A DNA stretch of 64,000 nucleotides from UBA4735 sp035935465. GTDB taxonomy: Bacteria; Chloroflexota; Limnocylindria; P2-11E. Both the position numbers and the translations under genes were made by a program. Positions 1 to 8,589 of the stretch are shown here, in pieces. Each line of letters starts with the position of its first letter. Position 1 is the first letter of the stretch. The notes below the pieces were generated by a model that saw only the letters and a program-made list of their open reading frames with translations, was not told the DNA's origin and made no database searches. The stretch spans positions 1-64,000 of the forward strand of contig DASYXA010000062.1 of assembly GCA_035935465.1 (NCBI GenBank), in the 5' to 3' direction.

Positions 1-2
1 AC

Positions 3-1397
3 GACCGGCAGGCCCCCAAGGCCCTGGGGCGCGGCGCGCGCGCCATCGTCGAACGGCTCGCCGGCGAGCGCGGCGCAGCGAGCCTCTACAACGTGGGCAC
101 GCACGTCGGGGGCGGCAAGGACGGTCGCGTGGTCGTGGTCGGCGCCGGAGCGCGGAGCGGGTACGACGCCGAGCGCGCGCGGAACATCGCGACCGCCGGC
201 ATCAAGTCCCTGTGGAAGACCGACCTGAAGACCGTCGTCATCCACGCCGACGCGACCGCGATCGGCGGGCAGCGCGCGACGCAGGCCGCGGTCGAAGGCG
301 CGCACTTCGCGATGTGGCGGCCCGAGGCGCACCGCACCAGGCCGGACGACCGGCGGCTGCCGCCGCTCGCGACCGTGACCGTCGCGGTCGATGGGAACGT
401 GAAGGACGCGCTGAAGCGTGGCGACGCCGTCGGCCAGGCGGTGAACTTCGCGCGCCGCCTGGCGAACGAGCCTGCGAACAAGATGACCCCGACGATCGTC
501 GCGCAGGAGGCCCGGGCGCTCGCGAATGCGAGCGGCGTCGACATCGAGGTCCTCGACCGCAAGGCCTGCGAGCGCCTTGGGATGTGGAGCTACCTCTCCG
601 TCGCGCAGGGCAGCCACCAGCCACCGCAGTTCATCGTGCTCCGCTACACCGGCCGAGGTGGTCGGGGGTACGACCTCGGGCTGGTCGGGAAGGGCATCAC
701 GTTCGACTCGGGCGGCATCTCGATCAAGCCCGCCGAGGGCATGCACCACATGAAGGCCGACATGACCGGCGCGGCGTCGGTCATCGCGGCGATGGGCGCG
801 ATCGGCATGCTGAAGCCGCGGGTGAATGTCATCGCGGTCGCGCCGTGCACCGAGAACCTGCCCGGTGGTGGCGCGACGAAGCCGGGCGACGTGTTCACGA
901 GCCTGAGCGGCAAGACCGTCGAGGTGATCAACACCGACGCCGAGGGCCGGCTCGTCCTCGTCGACGGCATCACCTACGCCCAGCGCGAGGGCGCGACCCG
1001 GGTGGTCGACGTCGCGACGCTCACCGGTGCCATCGTCGTCGCCCTGGGCAATCACTTCAGCGGCCTGTTCGGGAAGCCCGACTCGTTCGTGGAGGTGGTC
1101 CGCAGCACCGGCGCGCTGGCGGGCGACCGCCTGTGGCCGATGCCGCTCACCGACGACTACCGCACCGAGATCAAGAGCGACATCGCCGACATCACGAACA
1201 GCGCCGGCCGCGAGGGCGGCGCGATCAAGGCCGCGGCCTTCCTCGACGCCGCGGTCGAGGCCGGCACCGAGTGGGCGCATCTGGACATCGCGGGGACGTT
1301 CTGGAGCGACAAGGACCGTCCGCAGGCACCGAAGGGCCCCCAGGGCCCGTCGGTCCGGACGCTCGTCGCGCTCGCGGAGCGCTACGCCCACACCTAG
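3..1397 (+). CDS. pepA: Leucyl aminopeptidase (M17 family), 5'-truncated by window edge
   Basis: Cytosolic M17 metallo-aminopeptidase that removes N-terminal residues from peptides. The frame is open from base 3, so the true start lies left of the window; 464 residues are visible against a usual 480-500. The C-terminal catalytic domain carries the metal-site Lys/Asp segment VGKGITFDSGG (about 688-720) and the family signature NTDAEGRL (about 930-953), which supplies metal ligands and the carbonate-binding Arg. An internal GTG at 93 is possible, but the upstream in-frame sequence still looks like M17 N-domain. trmFO follows 32 bp downstream and probably has its own promoter. Family assignment is firm; the natural substrate is not known. 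Confidence 0.95.
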   Translation, partial: DRQAPKALGRGARAIVERLAGERGAASLYNVGTHVGGGKDGRVVVVGAGARSGYDAERARNIATAGIKSLWKTDLKTVVIHADATAIGGQRATQAAVEGAHFAMWRPEAHRTRPDDRRLPPLATVTVAVDGNVKDALKRGDAVGQAVNFARRLANEPANKMTPTIVAQEARALANASGVDIEVLDRKACERLGMWSYLSVAQGSHQPPQFIVLRYTGRGGRGYDLGLVGKGITFDSGGISIKPAEGMHHMKADMTGAASVIAAMGAIGMLKPRVNVIAVAPCTENLPGGGATKPGDVFTSLSGKTVEVINTDAEGRLVLVDGITYAQREGATRVVDVATLTGAIVVALGNHFSGLFGKPDSFVEVVRSTGALAGDRLWPMPLTDDYRTEIKSDIADITNSAGREGGAIKAAAFLDAAVEAGTEWAHLDIAGTFWSDKDRPQAPKGPQGPSVRTLVALAERYAHT

Positions 1398-1416
1398 GCC
1401 GCGGCTGCGCCGCGGA

Positions 1417-1422
1417 TAGGCT
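1417..1422 (+). promoter_or_regulatory. Candidate -10 element (TAGGCT) for trmFO, leaderless spacing
   Basis: TAGGCT ends 7 nt before the ATG of trmFO at 1430, and no Shine-Dalgarno is present in between. The same arrangement recurs at other transcription-unit heads in this window. No convincing -35 box is visible. Confidence 0.45.
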
Positions 1423-1429
1423 AGAACGG

Positions 1430-2791
1430 ATGAGCGAATCGGTCCTGGTGGTCGGCGCGGGGCTGGCGGGGTCGGAAGCCGCGTGGCAGCTCGCGCGCCG
1501 CGGCATCCCCGTCGAGCTCCTCGAGATGCGGCCGCAGCAGTCCACACCGGCGCACCGCACCGCGCGGCCGGCGGAGCTCGTCTGCACCAACTCGTTCAAG
1601 TCGGATGCGCCCGAGGTCGCGGCCGGCCTCCTGAAGGAGGAGCTGCGCCAGCTCGGGTCGCTCGTCCTGCGGGCGGCCGACGGCGCGCGCGTGCCATCGG
1701 GCCAGGACCTCAGCGTCGACCGCGACGCATTCGCGCTCTCCGTCGAGGCCGGCCTGGCCGAGGCCGGCGTGCGCCGCGTCGCAGGGGAGCTCACCGCGAT
1801 CGACCCCGGGCGGACGACCATCGTCGCCACCGGCCCGCTCACCTCGCCGGCGCTCGCCGTCGCGCTCGAGCGGCTCACCGGCCAGGAGCACCTGCATTTC
1901 TTCGACGCGGCCGCGCCGGTCGTGGTCGGGGAGTCGATCGACCGGCGTGCGGCGTTCCGAGCCTCGCGCTACGGCAAGGGCGGCGACGCGTACCTCAACC
2001 TGCCGCTCGGCCGCGCTGCGTACGAGGCGTTCGTGGCCGGCCTCGTCGCGGCGGAGCAGGTCGAGCTGCGCGACTTCGAGCGGACGATGTGGTTCGAAGC
2101 CTGCCTGCCGATCGAGGAGCTGGCGCGCCGCGGCCCGGAGTCGCTCCGGTTCGGCCCGCTGAAACCGCTCGGGCTCACCGACCCGGCCACCGGCAAGCGA
2201 CCCTACGCGGTGGTCCAGCTCCGGCCCGACGATGCCGCGAGCGAGCTCTACAACCTCGTCGGCTTCCAGACGAACCTGCGCTGGCCGGAGCAGCGGCGGC
2301 TGTTCCGCTCCCTGCCCGGCCTCGCCAACGCGGAGTTCGCCCGGCTCGGGGTCATGCACCGGAACACCTACGTGAACTCGCCGTCCCTGCTCCTGCCCAG
2401 CCACCGGTTGCGCGCGACGGCGCGGACGTACCTCGCCGGCCAGCTCGTCGGGGTCGAGGGCTATCTCGAGTCGGCGATGAGCGGCCTGGTCGCCGCGCTG
2501 AACGTGGCCGCGGCTCTGGCGGGGGATGGCGACGTGGTCTTCCCCGACGACACCGCGATCGGATCGCTCATCCGCTACGTCACCACGCCCCAGCGGGAGT
2601 TCGCTCCGATGAACGCGACCTGGGGCCTGTTCCCGCGGCTCGCGGACGCGCTGCAGCACACCGACAAGCGGTCGCGCGCCCGGAGCCACCTCGCCCGGGC
2701 GCGGGAGTCCTTCGCCGGCTTCCGCGCCTCGCGACCGGATTTGGTTGCGGCGGTCCCGCTGATCGCCGCGGAGCGCACCGCCGTCCGATGA
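1430..2791 (+). CDS. trmFO: FAD/folate-dependent tRNA (uracil-54-C5)-methyltransferase TrmFO
   Basis: Makes ribothymidine at position 54 of the tRNA T-loop, using methylene-tetrahydrofolate and FAD rather than SAM. The 453-residue protein starts with the FAD-binding signature VVGAGLAGSEAAW (residues 5-17) and contains the family blocks LVCTNSFKSD and RRTYLAGQLVGVEGYLES-like sequence near the C-terminus; length matches the family (about 440). The open frame extends far upstream because of GC content, but ATG 1430 begins exactly at the conserved N-terminus. The stop overlaps the next gene's start as ATGA, so translation is probably coupled. TrmFO occurs in Firmicutes, Chloroflexi and other lineages that lack TrmA. 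Confidence 0.95.
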   Translation: MSESVLVVGAGLAGSEAAWQLARRGIPVELLEMRPQQSTPAHRTARPAELVCTNSFKSDAPEVAAGLLKEELRQLGSLVLRAADGARVPSGQDLSVDRDAFALSVEAGLAEAGVRRVAGELTAIDPGRTTIVATGPLTSPALAVALERLTGQEHLHFFDAAAPVVVGESIDRRAAFRASRYGKGGDAYLNLPLGRAAYEAFVAGLVAAEQVELRDFERTMWFEACLPIEELARRGPESLRFGPLKPLGLTDPATGKRPYAVVQLRPDDAASELYNLVGFQTNLRWPEQRRLFRSLPGLANAEFARLGVMHRNTYVNSPSLLLPSHRLRATARTYLAGQLVGVEGYLESAMSGLVAALNVAAALAGDGDVVFPDDTAIGSLIRYVTTPQREFAPMNATWGLFPRLADALQHTDKRSRARSHLARARESFAGFRASRPDLVAAVPLIAAERTAVR

Positions 2792-5751
2792 CCGAGCAGC
2801 TCAGCTTCGGGCTGGGCGAGGAGCGGCCCGACATCCTCACGCTCCTGGGGGCCGCGCAGCGCGAGGCGGTCGAACACGGCGAGGGGCCGTTGCTCATCGT
2901 CGCGGGCGCGGGCACCGGCAAGACCCACGTGCTCACCGCGCGGATCGTCCAGCTCATCGCGTCCGGCCGGGCGAAGCCGCACGAGATCCTCGCCCTCACC
3001 TTCACCGAGAAGGCGGCGGCCACGATGCAGGAGCGGGTCGACCTCTATACCCCGCTCGGCCTGAACGACGCCGCGATCCGGACGTTCCACTCCTTCGGCG
3101 ACGAGGTCTTTCGCGAGTTCGCCCTCGAGCTCGGGCGGGCGGGGGAGCTGCGCGTGCTCTCACCCGCGGAGCAGGTCATCTTCGTCCGCGAGCACCTCTA
3201 CTCCGACCTCCCGCTGAAGCGGTACCGGCCGGCCGGCGACCCGCTCCGCCACGTCCGCGCGCTGCTCGACCTCTTCGGCCGGGCCCGGGACGACGACATC
3301 TCCCCGGAGGACTACATCGCGTTCGCGGCGAAGATGGCGGCCGACGCGGGCGACGACGCGGCGCGCGACGAGGCCGAGGCCCAGGCCGAGCTGGCGGCGA
3401 CCTACGCCGCCTACACCGCGCTCAAGGAGCGCGCCGGGGTCATCGACTTCGGTGACCAGATCGCGCTCTCGCTCCGGGTCCTGCGTGACCATCCGGGTGC
3501 CGCCCGCCGGCTCGCCGAGCGCTATCGGTACGTCCTGGTCGACGAGTTCCAGGACACGAACGATGCCCAATTCAAGCTCATCGAGCGCCTCGTCGCGCCA
3601 CACCGGAACCTCACCGTCGTGGGTGACGACGACCAGTCGATCTTCGCCTGGCGCGGCGCGACGCTCTCCAACTTCGATGCCTTCCGCGCCGCGTACCCCG
3701 ACGCGACGGTCGTCACCCTCGTCGAGAACCGCCGTTCCGGCCAGGCGCTCCTGGACGCGGCCTACTCGCTCATCACGAAGAACCCCGATCGCCTCGAGGC
3801 GCGCCTCGGCATCGACAAGAAGCTCCAGGGCCGTCCGGCGTCCGACGCCGTCGAGATCGACCACCTCCAGTTCGCCAGCGGCGCCGAGGAGGCCGAGGCC
3901 GTCGCCGACCGGATCGCCGACACGGCGGTGAAGGGCCAGCGGAAGCTCGGCGACTTCGCGATCCTGGTGCGCAACAACTCCGACGCGATCCGCGTGCTCA
4001 ACGCGCTGGCGCGCCGCGGACTGCCGGCCCACTTCTCCGGCGGGGGACAGCTGTACGACCGGGAGGAGATCCGGCTCCTGGTCTCGTTCCTCACCGCGGT
4101 CGCCGCGCCGTCCGACTCGCCCCAGGTCTACTTCCTCGCGACGTCGTCGCTGTATGCGTTCCCGCCCTCCGAGCTGGCGAAGCTCGCCGAGGCCCAGACC
4201 CGCCGCCAGCGGCCGCTCCGGGACCTGTTCGAGGAAGTGGCCCGCGAGGAGGCGACCGGGTTCACCGCGGACGCCGTCGCGGCGGCGCAGAAGCTCGTCG
4301 CCGACCTCGAGCGCTACGCGGCCCGCGCGGCGGAGCTCACCACCGCCGAGCTGCTGTTCGACTTCCTGGAGCGGTCGAAGCTCCTCGACCGGTACCGCGA
4401 TCCGGACTCCGCGCTCGCGGAGGAGCAGGGGCGCAATGTGGCGAAGTTCCTCCGGCTGGTGCAGAGCGCGGGGAAGGCGCTGTCCTCGGATCGCGCGTCG
4501 TTCGTCGTGCCCCACCTCCAGCTCCTGCGCGAGGCCGGAGACGATCCGGCTGCGGCCGACTTCGAGCAGTCCGAGACGGCGGTCAACGTGCTCTCCATCC
4601 ATAAGGCGAAGGGCCTCGAGTTCGGGGTCGTCTACCTCGTCGTCGCGACCGACGAGCGCCTACCGGGGAGCCTGCGGCTGCCGGACCTGCGGCTGCCCGA
4701 GGGTCTGGCCCGGACGCCGCAGAGCGATCGCGACCGGCACGTCGCGGAGGAGCGCAGGCTCGCGTACGTCGCGATGACCCGGGCGAAGGACGCGTTCTTC
4801 TTCACCAGCGCGACCGACTACGGCGGCACGCGCGGCCACCGGCCGAGCCGGTTCATCGGCGAGGCGCTCGGCCGTCGGCCCGCGGCGAAGAACGTTCGGC
4901 TTGCCGCGTACGACGAGCTCCAGCGCTTCGCGGCACCCCCGGGCGAGGTCGACAGCCCCCTGCCGCGCCTCGGCGCCGACAACGTGCTCACCGTCTCGTA
5001 CACCGAGATCGACGACTACCGCCGCTGCCCGCTGCGCTACCGATATGCCCATGTCCTCCGGATCCCGGTGCTCCCGACGCCGCCGCTGGTCTACGGGAGC
5101 GCGCTGCACCGGGCGGTCGCCGACTTCCTGCGGCGGAAGCGCGCGGGGGACACGCCGACCCTCGCGCAGCTCGAGGCGACGTTCCGCTCCTCGTGGGTCG
5201 GCGGTGGCTTCATCTCTCCGGACCACGAGACCGAACGCTTCGAAGCGGGGCTCGCCGCGCTCCGGCGGTTCTTCGCCGACGAGACCGGGACGCCCCCGCC
5301 GGACCTGGTCGAGCAGCGCTTCTCGTTCATGCTCGGGAACGACCGGGTGGTCGGCCAATGGGACCGGGTGGACCGGACCGCTGAGGGAGTCGTGGTCGCG
5401 GACTATAAGTCGAGCATCCTCGACGGGGAGGAGGACACGCCGCAGCGCCGGGCGGCGAAGAACATGCAGCTGCCGGTCTATGCCCTCGCGTACCAGAAGA
5501 CCTTCGGCGAGCTCCCCGCGAAGACCGCCCTGATCTTCCTCGAGACCGGCCAGCGCGGCGAGGTGAAGCCGACGCACGAGGCGATGGGGGCGATCAGCGC
5601 GGTCATCTCGTCCACGGCCGCGAAGATCCGCGCCCGGGAGTTCGCCGCGGACCCGGAACGGCCCGAGGCTCGCACCTGCAGCCAGTGTCCGTACAACGCG
5701 ATCTGCACCGAGTCGTGGACCGCGCGCCAGGTTCGCGGACGCGTGGTCTGA
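2788..5751 (+). CDS. UvrD/PcrA-type superfamily 1 helicase with C-terminal RecB-family nuclease
   Basis: A 987-residue DNA end-processing enzyme of the AddA/AdnA type. The N-terminal half is an SF1A helicase: Walker A AGAGTGKT at residues 39-46, Walker B VDEFQDTN about residue 251-258, the GDDDQSIFAWRGA motif, and VNVLSIHKAKGLEF before the C-terminal RecA core. The last 250 residues form a PD-(D/E)XK nuclease: a DYKSS catalytic block and a MQLPVYALAY motif. Cysteines in RRCPLRY and CSQCPYNAIC have the spacing of the Fe-S staple of AddB/AdnAB/Cas4 nucleases. It may act alone or with a partner elsewhere in recombination. The start overlaps trmFO by 4 bp. Confidence 0.9.
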   Translation: MTEQLSFGLGEERPDILTLLGAAQREAVEHGEGPLLIVAGAGTGKTHVLTARIVQLIASGRAKPHEILALTFTEKAAATMQERVDLYTPLGLNDAAIRTFHSFGDEVFREFALELGRAGELRVLSPAEQVIFVREHLYSDLPLKRYRPAGDPLRHVRALLDLFGRARDDDISPEDYIAFAAKMAADAGDDAARDEAEAQAELAATYAAYTALKERAGVIDFGDQIALSLRVLRDHPGAARRLAERYRYVLVDEFQDTNDAQFKLIERLVAPHRNLTVVGDDDQSIFAWRGATLSNFDAFRAAYPDATVVTLVENRRSGQALLDAAYSLITKNPDRLEARLGIDKKLQGRPASDAVEIDHLQFASGAEEAEAVADRIADTAVKGQRKLGDFAILVRNNSDAIRVLNALARRGLPAHFSGGGQLYDREEIRLLVSFLTAVAAPSDSPQVYFLATSSLYAFPPSELAKLAEAQTRRQRPLRDLFEEVAREEATGFTADAVAAAQKLVADLERYAARAAELTTAELLFDFLERSKLLDRYRDPDSALAEEQGRNVAKFLRLVQSAGKALSSDRASFVVPHLQLLREAGDDPAAADFEQSETAVNVLSIHKAKGLEFGVVYLVVATDERLPGSLRLPDLRLPEGLARTPQSDRDRHVAEERRLAYVAMTRAKDAFFFTSATDYGGTRGHRPSRFIGEALGRRPAAKNVRLAAYDELQRFAAPPGEVDSPLPRLGADNVLTVSYTEIDDYRRCPLRYRYAHVLRIPVLPTPPLVYGSALHRAVADFLRRKRAGDTPTLAQLEATFRSSWVGGGFISPDHETERFEAGLAALRRFFADETGTPPPDLVEQRFSFMLGNDRVVGQWDRVDRTAEGVVVADYKSSILDGEEDTPQRRAAKNMQLPVYALAYQKTFGELPAKTALIFLETGQRGEVKPTHEAMGAISAVISSTAAKIRAREFAADPERPEARTCSQCPYNAICTESWTARQVRGRVV

Positions 5752-5768
5752 TGCTCAGAGAGTGCACC

Positions 5769-7001
5769 TCACTGCCTTTGCGCACGGACAGAAACCAAAA
5801 GCGGTAGCGGGTGGCGCGGCGGGCGAACGAAGCGGACCAGGATGACCAGGGCGACCAGGATGGCGCCGGCGAGCAGCACGAACACCCCGCGGTAGCTGAA
5901 CCGGGGAATGAACAGCTCCGCCGCCACGACGACCGAGGCCGGGATCGCGATCGACTCCGCCGCGGCCTTCAGGCCGGCGAAGACGCCGCTCTTCTCGGGC
6001 GGGACGAGTGACGCGAGGAGCGGCCAACCGGCCGCGGTCGCCGCACCGTTCCCGATCCCGGCGAGCAGCACGACGGCGATCGTCTCGGGGAGTCGCTGGA
6101 TGACGATGCCGCCGCACGCCGCCACGGCGAGGAGCGTCCAGCCGGTCACGAGGACCGGTTTGGTCCCGACGCGGTCGGCGAGCTTCCCGAACGCCACCGC
6201 GGCGACGGCCGTGACGAGGAGCGTGCCGGCGGCGAGCGCGAGCGCGACCTGCTCCGTCTGGCCGATGTCGACGGTGATGAACAGGGTGAGGTAGGGAAGC
6301 ACCGCGCTGAAGCCGACCATGAAGACGAAGGTCGCGCCGAGGTAGCCCATCGCCTGGCGGTGTCCGATCAGCTCCGCCAGGTAGCGCCGCAGCCCGAGCC
6401 GCTGCTCGGCGACGTCGACCATGTCGGGTTCGCGGACGCCGGCGACCGTGATCCCGAAGGTGACGATGAGGAGCACGGCGACGAGCAGGTAGGACCAGGC
6501 CGGGATCCCGCCGGCCCCCGCTGCGATCGAGATGAGCAGCAGGAACGCGACTTGGCTACCGAGCTGGATGGCGGTTGCGACCCCTTGCAGGATGCCGCGC
6601 CCGCCGAGGATGGTGATGTCGGCGAGGAGCGCGACGTAGGGATCGGCGGCGGCGTTGAAGAAGATCGAGAACAGAACGATGCCGATCGTCAGACCGAACA
6701 CATCGTGCTGCGTCGCGGCGAAGAGGAAGAACGCCGCTGACAGCGGGATGCCGAGCGCGATGAACGGCCGCCGGCGCCCGAGCCGGGTCCGCATCCGGTC
6801 GGAGAGGGCACCGACCGCGGGCTGGATGATCGCGCCCTCGATGCTCCGGGTGCTCGAGAGCAGGCCGGTGAGGAGGTCGCTCGCCCCCGCGGCCTTGAGG
6901 AGCTGCGGGAGCACGAAGTTGTTGAACGCAAAGAACGCGCCGGCGCCGATCGAGCCGGCTGAGTACACGAGGGTCGTCGTCCGGGTCAGCGCGGTGGGCA
7001 T
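5769..7001 (-). CDS. MFS transporter (GPH/SLC45-like sugar or solute symporter)
   Basis: A 410-residue inner-membrane carrier with about twelve hydrophobic segments. The loop between helices 2 and 3 reads GALSDRMRTRLGRRRPF, the MFS signature in the form typical of GPH, SLC45 and plant sucrose symporters; a second copy, GKLADRVGTKP, lies between helices 8 and 9. Substrate cannot be told from sequence. It is divergent from rmuC, sharing a 100-bp intergenic region, and its 3' end faces the helicase gene. A TAGGGT hexamer sits 8 nt upstream of the ATG, so the message is probably leaderless. Confidence 0.85.
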   Translation of the reverse strand: MPTALTRTTTLVYSAGSIGAGAFFAFNNFVLPQLLKAAGASDLLTGLLSSTRSIEGAIIQPAVGALSDRMRTRLGRRRPFIALGIPLSAAFFLFAATQHDVFGLTIGIVLFSIFFNAAADPYVALLADITILGGRGILQGVATAIQLGSQVAFLLLISIAAGAGGIPAWSYLLVAVLLIVTFGITVAGVREPDMVDVAEQRLGLRRYLAELIGHRQAMGYLGATFVFMVGFSAVLPYLTLFITVDIGQTEQVALALAAGTLLVTAVAAVAFGKLADRVGTKPVLVTGWTLLAVAACGGIVIQRLPETIAVVLLAGIGNGAATAAGWPLLASLVPPEKSGVFAGLKAAAESIAIPASVVVAAELFIPRFSYRGVFVLLAGAILVALVILVRFVRPPRHPLPLLVSVRAQRQ

Positions 7002-7009
7002 CGCCGGGG

Positions 7010-7015
7010 ACCCTA
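7010..7015 (-). promoter_or_regulatory. Candidate promoter for the MFS gene (TTCGCA-N17-TAGGGT)
   Basis: On the minus strand TAGGGT lies 8 nt before the ATG and is preceded, 17 nt upstream, by TTCGCA, a 4/6 match to a sigma-70 -35 box. There is no Shine-Dalgarno between this element and the ATG. Confidence 0.45.
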
Positions 7016-7038
7016 GTGATACCTATATTGGTTGCGAA

Positions 7039-7052
7039 CGAACGCCCGTTCT
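7039..7052 (+). promoter_or_regulatory. LexA/SOS-box-like inverted repeat upstream of rmuC
   Basis: CGAACGCCCGTTCT has GAAC-N4-GTTC half-sites, matching the Gram-positive type of LexA operator. It lies between a TTGGTT (7028-7033) and TAGCAG/CAGTAT (7052-7060), so binding would cover the presumed rmuC promoter; it also lies about 25 bp upstream of the MFS -10. LexA binding is inferred from motif only. Confidence 0.45.
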
Positions 7053-7086
7053 AGCAGTATCGTGGCGCTCCAGCGGTAGCTCGAGG

Positions 7087-7093
7087 AAGGAGG
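7087..7093 (+). promoter_or_regulatory. Strong Shine-Dalgarno (AAGGAGG) for rmuC
   Basis: AAGGAGG sits 8 nt before ATG 7102 and fixes the start. It contrasts with the many leaderless-looking starts in the window. Confidence 0.85.
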
Positions 7094-7101
7094 CGGCGCA
7101 C

Positions 7102-8208
7102 ATGGAGCTCCTCGCCGGCGCGATCGTCCTCGCGACCGCGGGCGCGGTCGTTGTGGCGCTCCTCCTGCGCCGGCGCCCGCCGGATGCGCCGCTTGCCCTG
7201 CTCCAGCAGGGGCTGCGGGCCGATGCGGCGCAGGTCCAGCAGACCCTGGCCGAGCTGCGCGCCGCCAACGCGCAGGCCCTCGCCGACCTGCGGGCCGAGC
7301 TCCAGCGCTCGCTCGGCGCGACGGAGCAGCAGGTCCTCACCCAGACGGGGTCGACGCAGCGCACGCTCGGGGAGCTCGGCGCGACGCTCGCGACCCTCGG
7401 TGAGCAGAGCGCGCGGATCGGCGAGCTGGCGAAGGACGTCGGGTCGCTCAACGACCTCTTCCGCGCGCCGAAGCTGCGCGGCGGGTTCGGCGAGCTGATG
7501 CTCGAGCGCGTGCTCGCCGACAACCTGCCCGCCACCGCGTACCAGCTCCAGTACGGCTACCGCGACGGCTCGCGCGTCGACGCGGTCGTGAAGTTCGCTG
7601 ACCGTCTGGTACCGATCGACGCGAAGTTCCCGATCGAATCGTTCAACGCCCTCTCCGCCGCGGTGGACGACGCCGAGCGCGCGTCACGGCGGCGGGCGTT
7701 CGTGCAGCAGGTGAAGCGCCATGTTGACGCGGTCGCGCGCTACATCGCGCCGGGCGAGGGGACGATCGATTTCGCGTTCCTCTACTTCCCGGCCGAGGCG
7801 GTGTACTACGCCGCGGCGGTCGCCGAGGCCGATCTGCGCGAGTACTGCTCCGAGCGCCACGTGCTCCCGACGTCGCCGAACACCCTCGTCGCCTATCTGC
7901 AGATGGTGTCGCTCGGGCTGCGCGGCCTCGCGATGGAGGAGCGCACCCGCGAGCTCAACGAGAACATCCGGCGCGCCGGCCTCGAGATCGAGAACTTCCG
8001 GCTCATGCACGACACGCTCGGGAAGCATCTCGAGAACGCGACGAAGAAGTACGCCGAGTCGCTGCGCGGGCTCGACCGCGCGGCCGACGCGGTCGAGGCG
8101 GTCGGCCGGCCACTCCAGGCGACGCAGCAGACCACCCTCCCCCTCACCGGTGAAGAGGCAAGCAGCGTCCGGCAGCTGCCGTTCGTCGCGCGCGGGGACG
8201 ATCGCTGA
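7102..8208 (+). CDS. rmuC: DNA recombination protein RmuC
   Basis: RmuC limits rearrangements at inverted repeats and is predicted to be a membrane-anchored nuclease-fold protein. The 368-residue product starts with one transmembrane helix (about residues 2-22) followed by an alanine/glutamine-rich coiled coil to about residue 120. The conserved domain then begins at KLRGGFGELMLERVL and includes VDAVVKF and PIDAKFP, the PD-(D/E)XK-like core. Start is set by the AAGGAGG at 7087. The LexA-like box upstream suggests damage-inducible expression, which would fit its role. The longer frame open from 6655 overlaps the MFS gene antisense and is not used. Confidence 0.92.
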   Translation: MELLAGAIVLATAGAVVVALLLRRRPPDAPLALLQQGLRADAAQVQQTLAELRAANAQALADLRAELQRSLGATEQQVLTQTGSTQRTLGELGATLATLGEQSARIGELAKDVGSLNDLFRAPKLRGGFGELMLERVLADNLPATAYQLQYGYRDGSRVDAVVKFADRLVPIDAKFPIESFNALSAAVDDAERASRRRAFVQQVKRHVDAVARYIAPGEGTIDFAFLYFPAEAVYYAAAVAEADLREYCSERHVLPTSPNTLVAYLQMVSLGLRGLAMEERTRELNENIRRAGLEIENFRLMHDTLGKHLENATKKYAESLRGLDRAADAVEAVGRPLQATQQTTLPLTGEEASSVRQLPFVARGDDR

Positions 8209-8561
8209 CCGGAACCCTCCTGACGATCGCGGCGGCCGGCATCGCCATCGTCGCCTTCACGGTCGCCACTCGCGACCCGGACGGCCCGCAGAGCGTCGGG
8301 CTCGTGGTCGCGGGCGGCGCCATCGCGATCGGCGCACTCGCCGCGCTGGGGCTCGTCTCCGCCGCGACGCGCCGGACGCGGCGCGGGACGGGCCGCGCCG
8401 TGGCGGTCGCGGCGGCCCTCCGGCGTGGCGCGATGGCCGGCTGCGCGGTCGCCCTGCTGGCGCTGCTCCGCGTCGTTGACGGGCTCACGCCGCTCACCGC
8501 GGTCTTCGTGATCGCGCCGTTCGTGGTCGCCGAGGCGGTGCTCGCGACGCGCCGAGGCTGA
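8205..8561 (+). CDS. Small four-helix membrane protein, unknown function (probable CTG start)
   Basis: I do not recognise this family. A start at the CTG (8205) that overlaps the rmuC stop as CTGA gives 118 residues with four hydrophobic segments: about residues 3-21, 33-56, 72-90 and 96-112. A GTG at 8304 is the first conventional start but would remove the first helix. The reading frame has strong third-position GC, fits exactly between rmuC and the next promoter, and the NTGA overlap is the normal junction in this genome. The basic loop between helices 2 and 3 (ATRRTRRGTGR) predicts cytoplasmic placement. The gene is likely real; the exact start is uncertain. Confidence 0.55.
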   Translation: MTGTLLTIAAAGIAIVAFTVATRDPDGPQSVGLVVAGGAIAIGALAALGLVSAATRRTRRGTGRAVAVAAALRRGAMAGCAVALLALLRVVDGLTPLTAVFVIAPFVVAEAVLATRRG

Positions 8562-8589
8562 GCGCTCGGATACGCTCGGACGGCCGCCA

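Noticed and set aside
212..1429. Upstream extension of the trmFO frame
   Set aside because: Antimotif sequence overlapping the aminopeptidase gene in another frame; TrmFO begins with its FAD motif at 1430.
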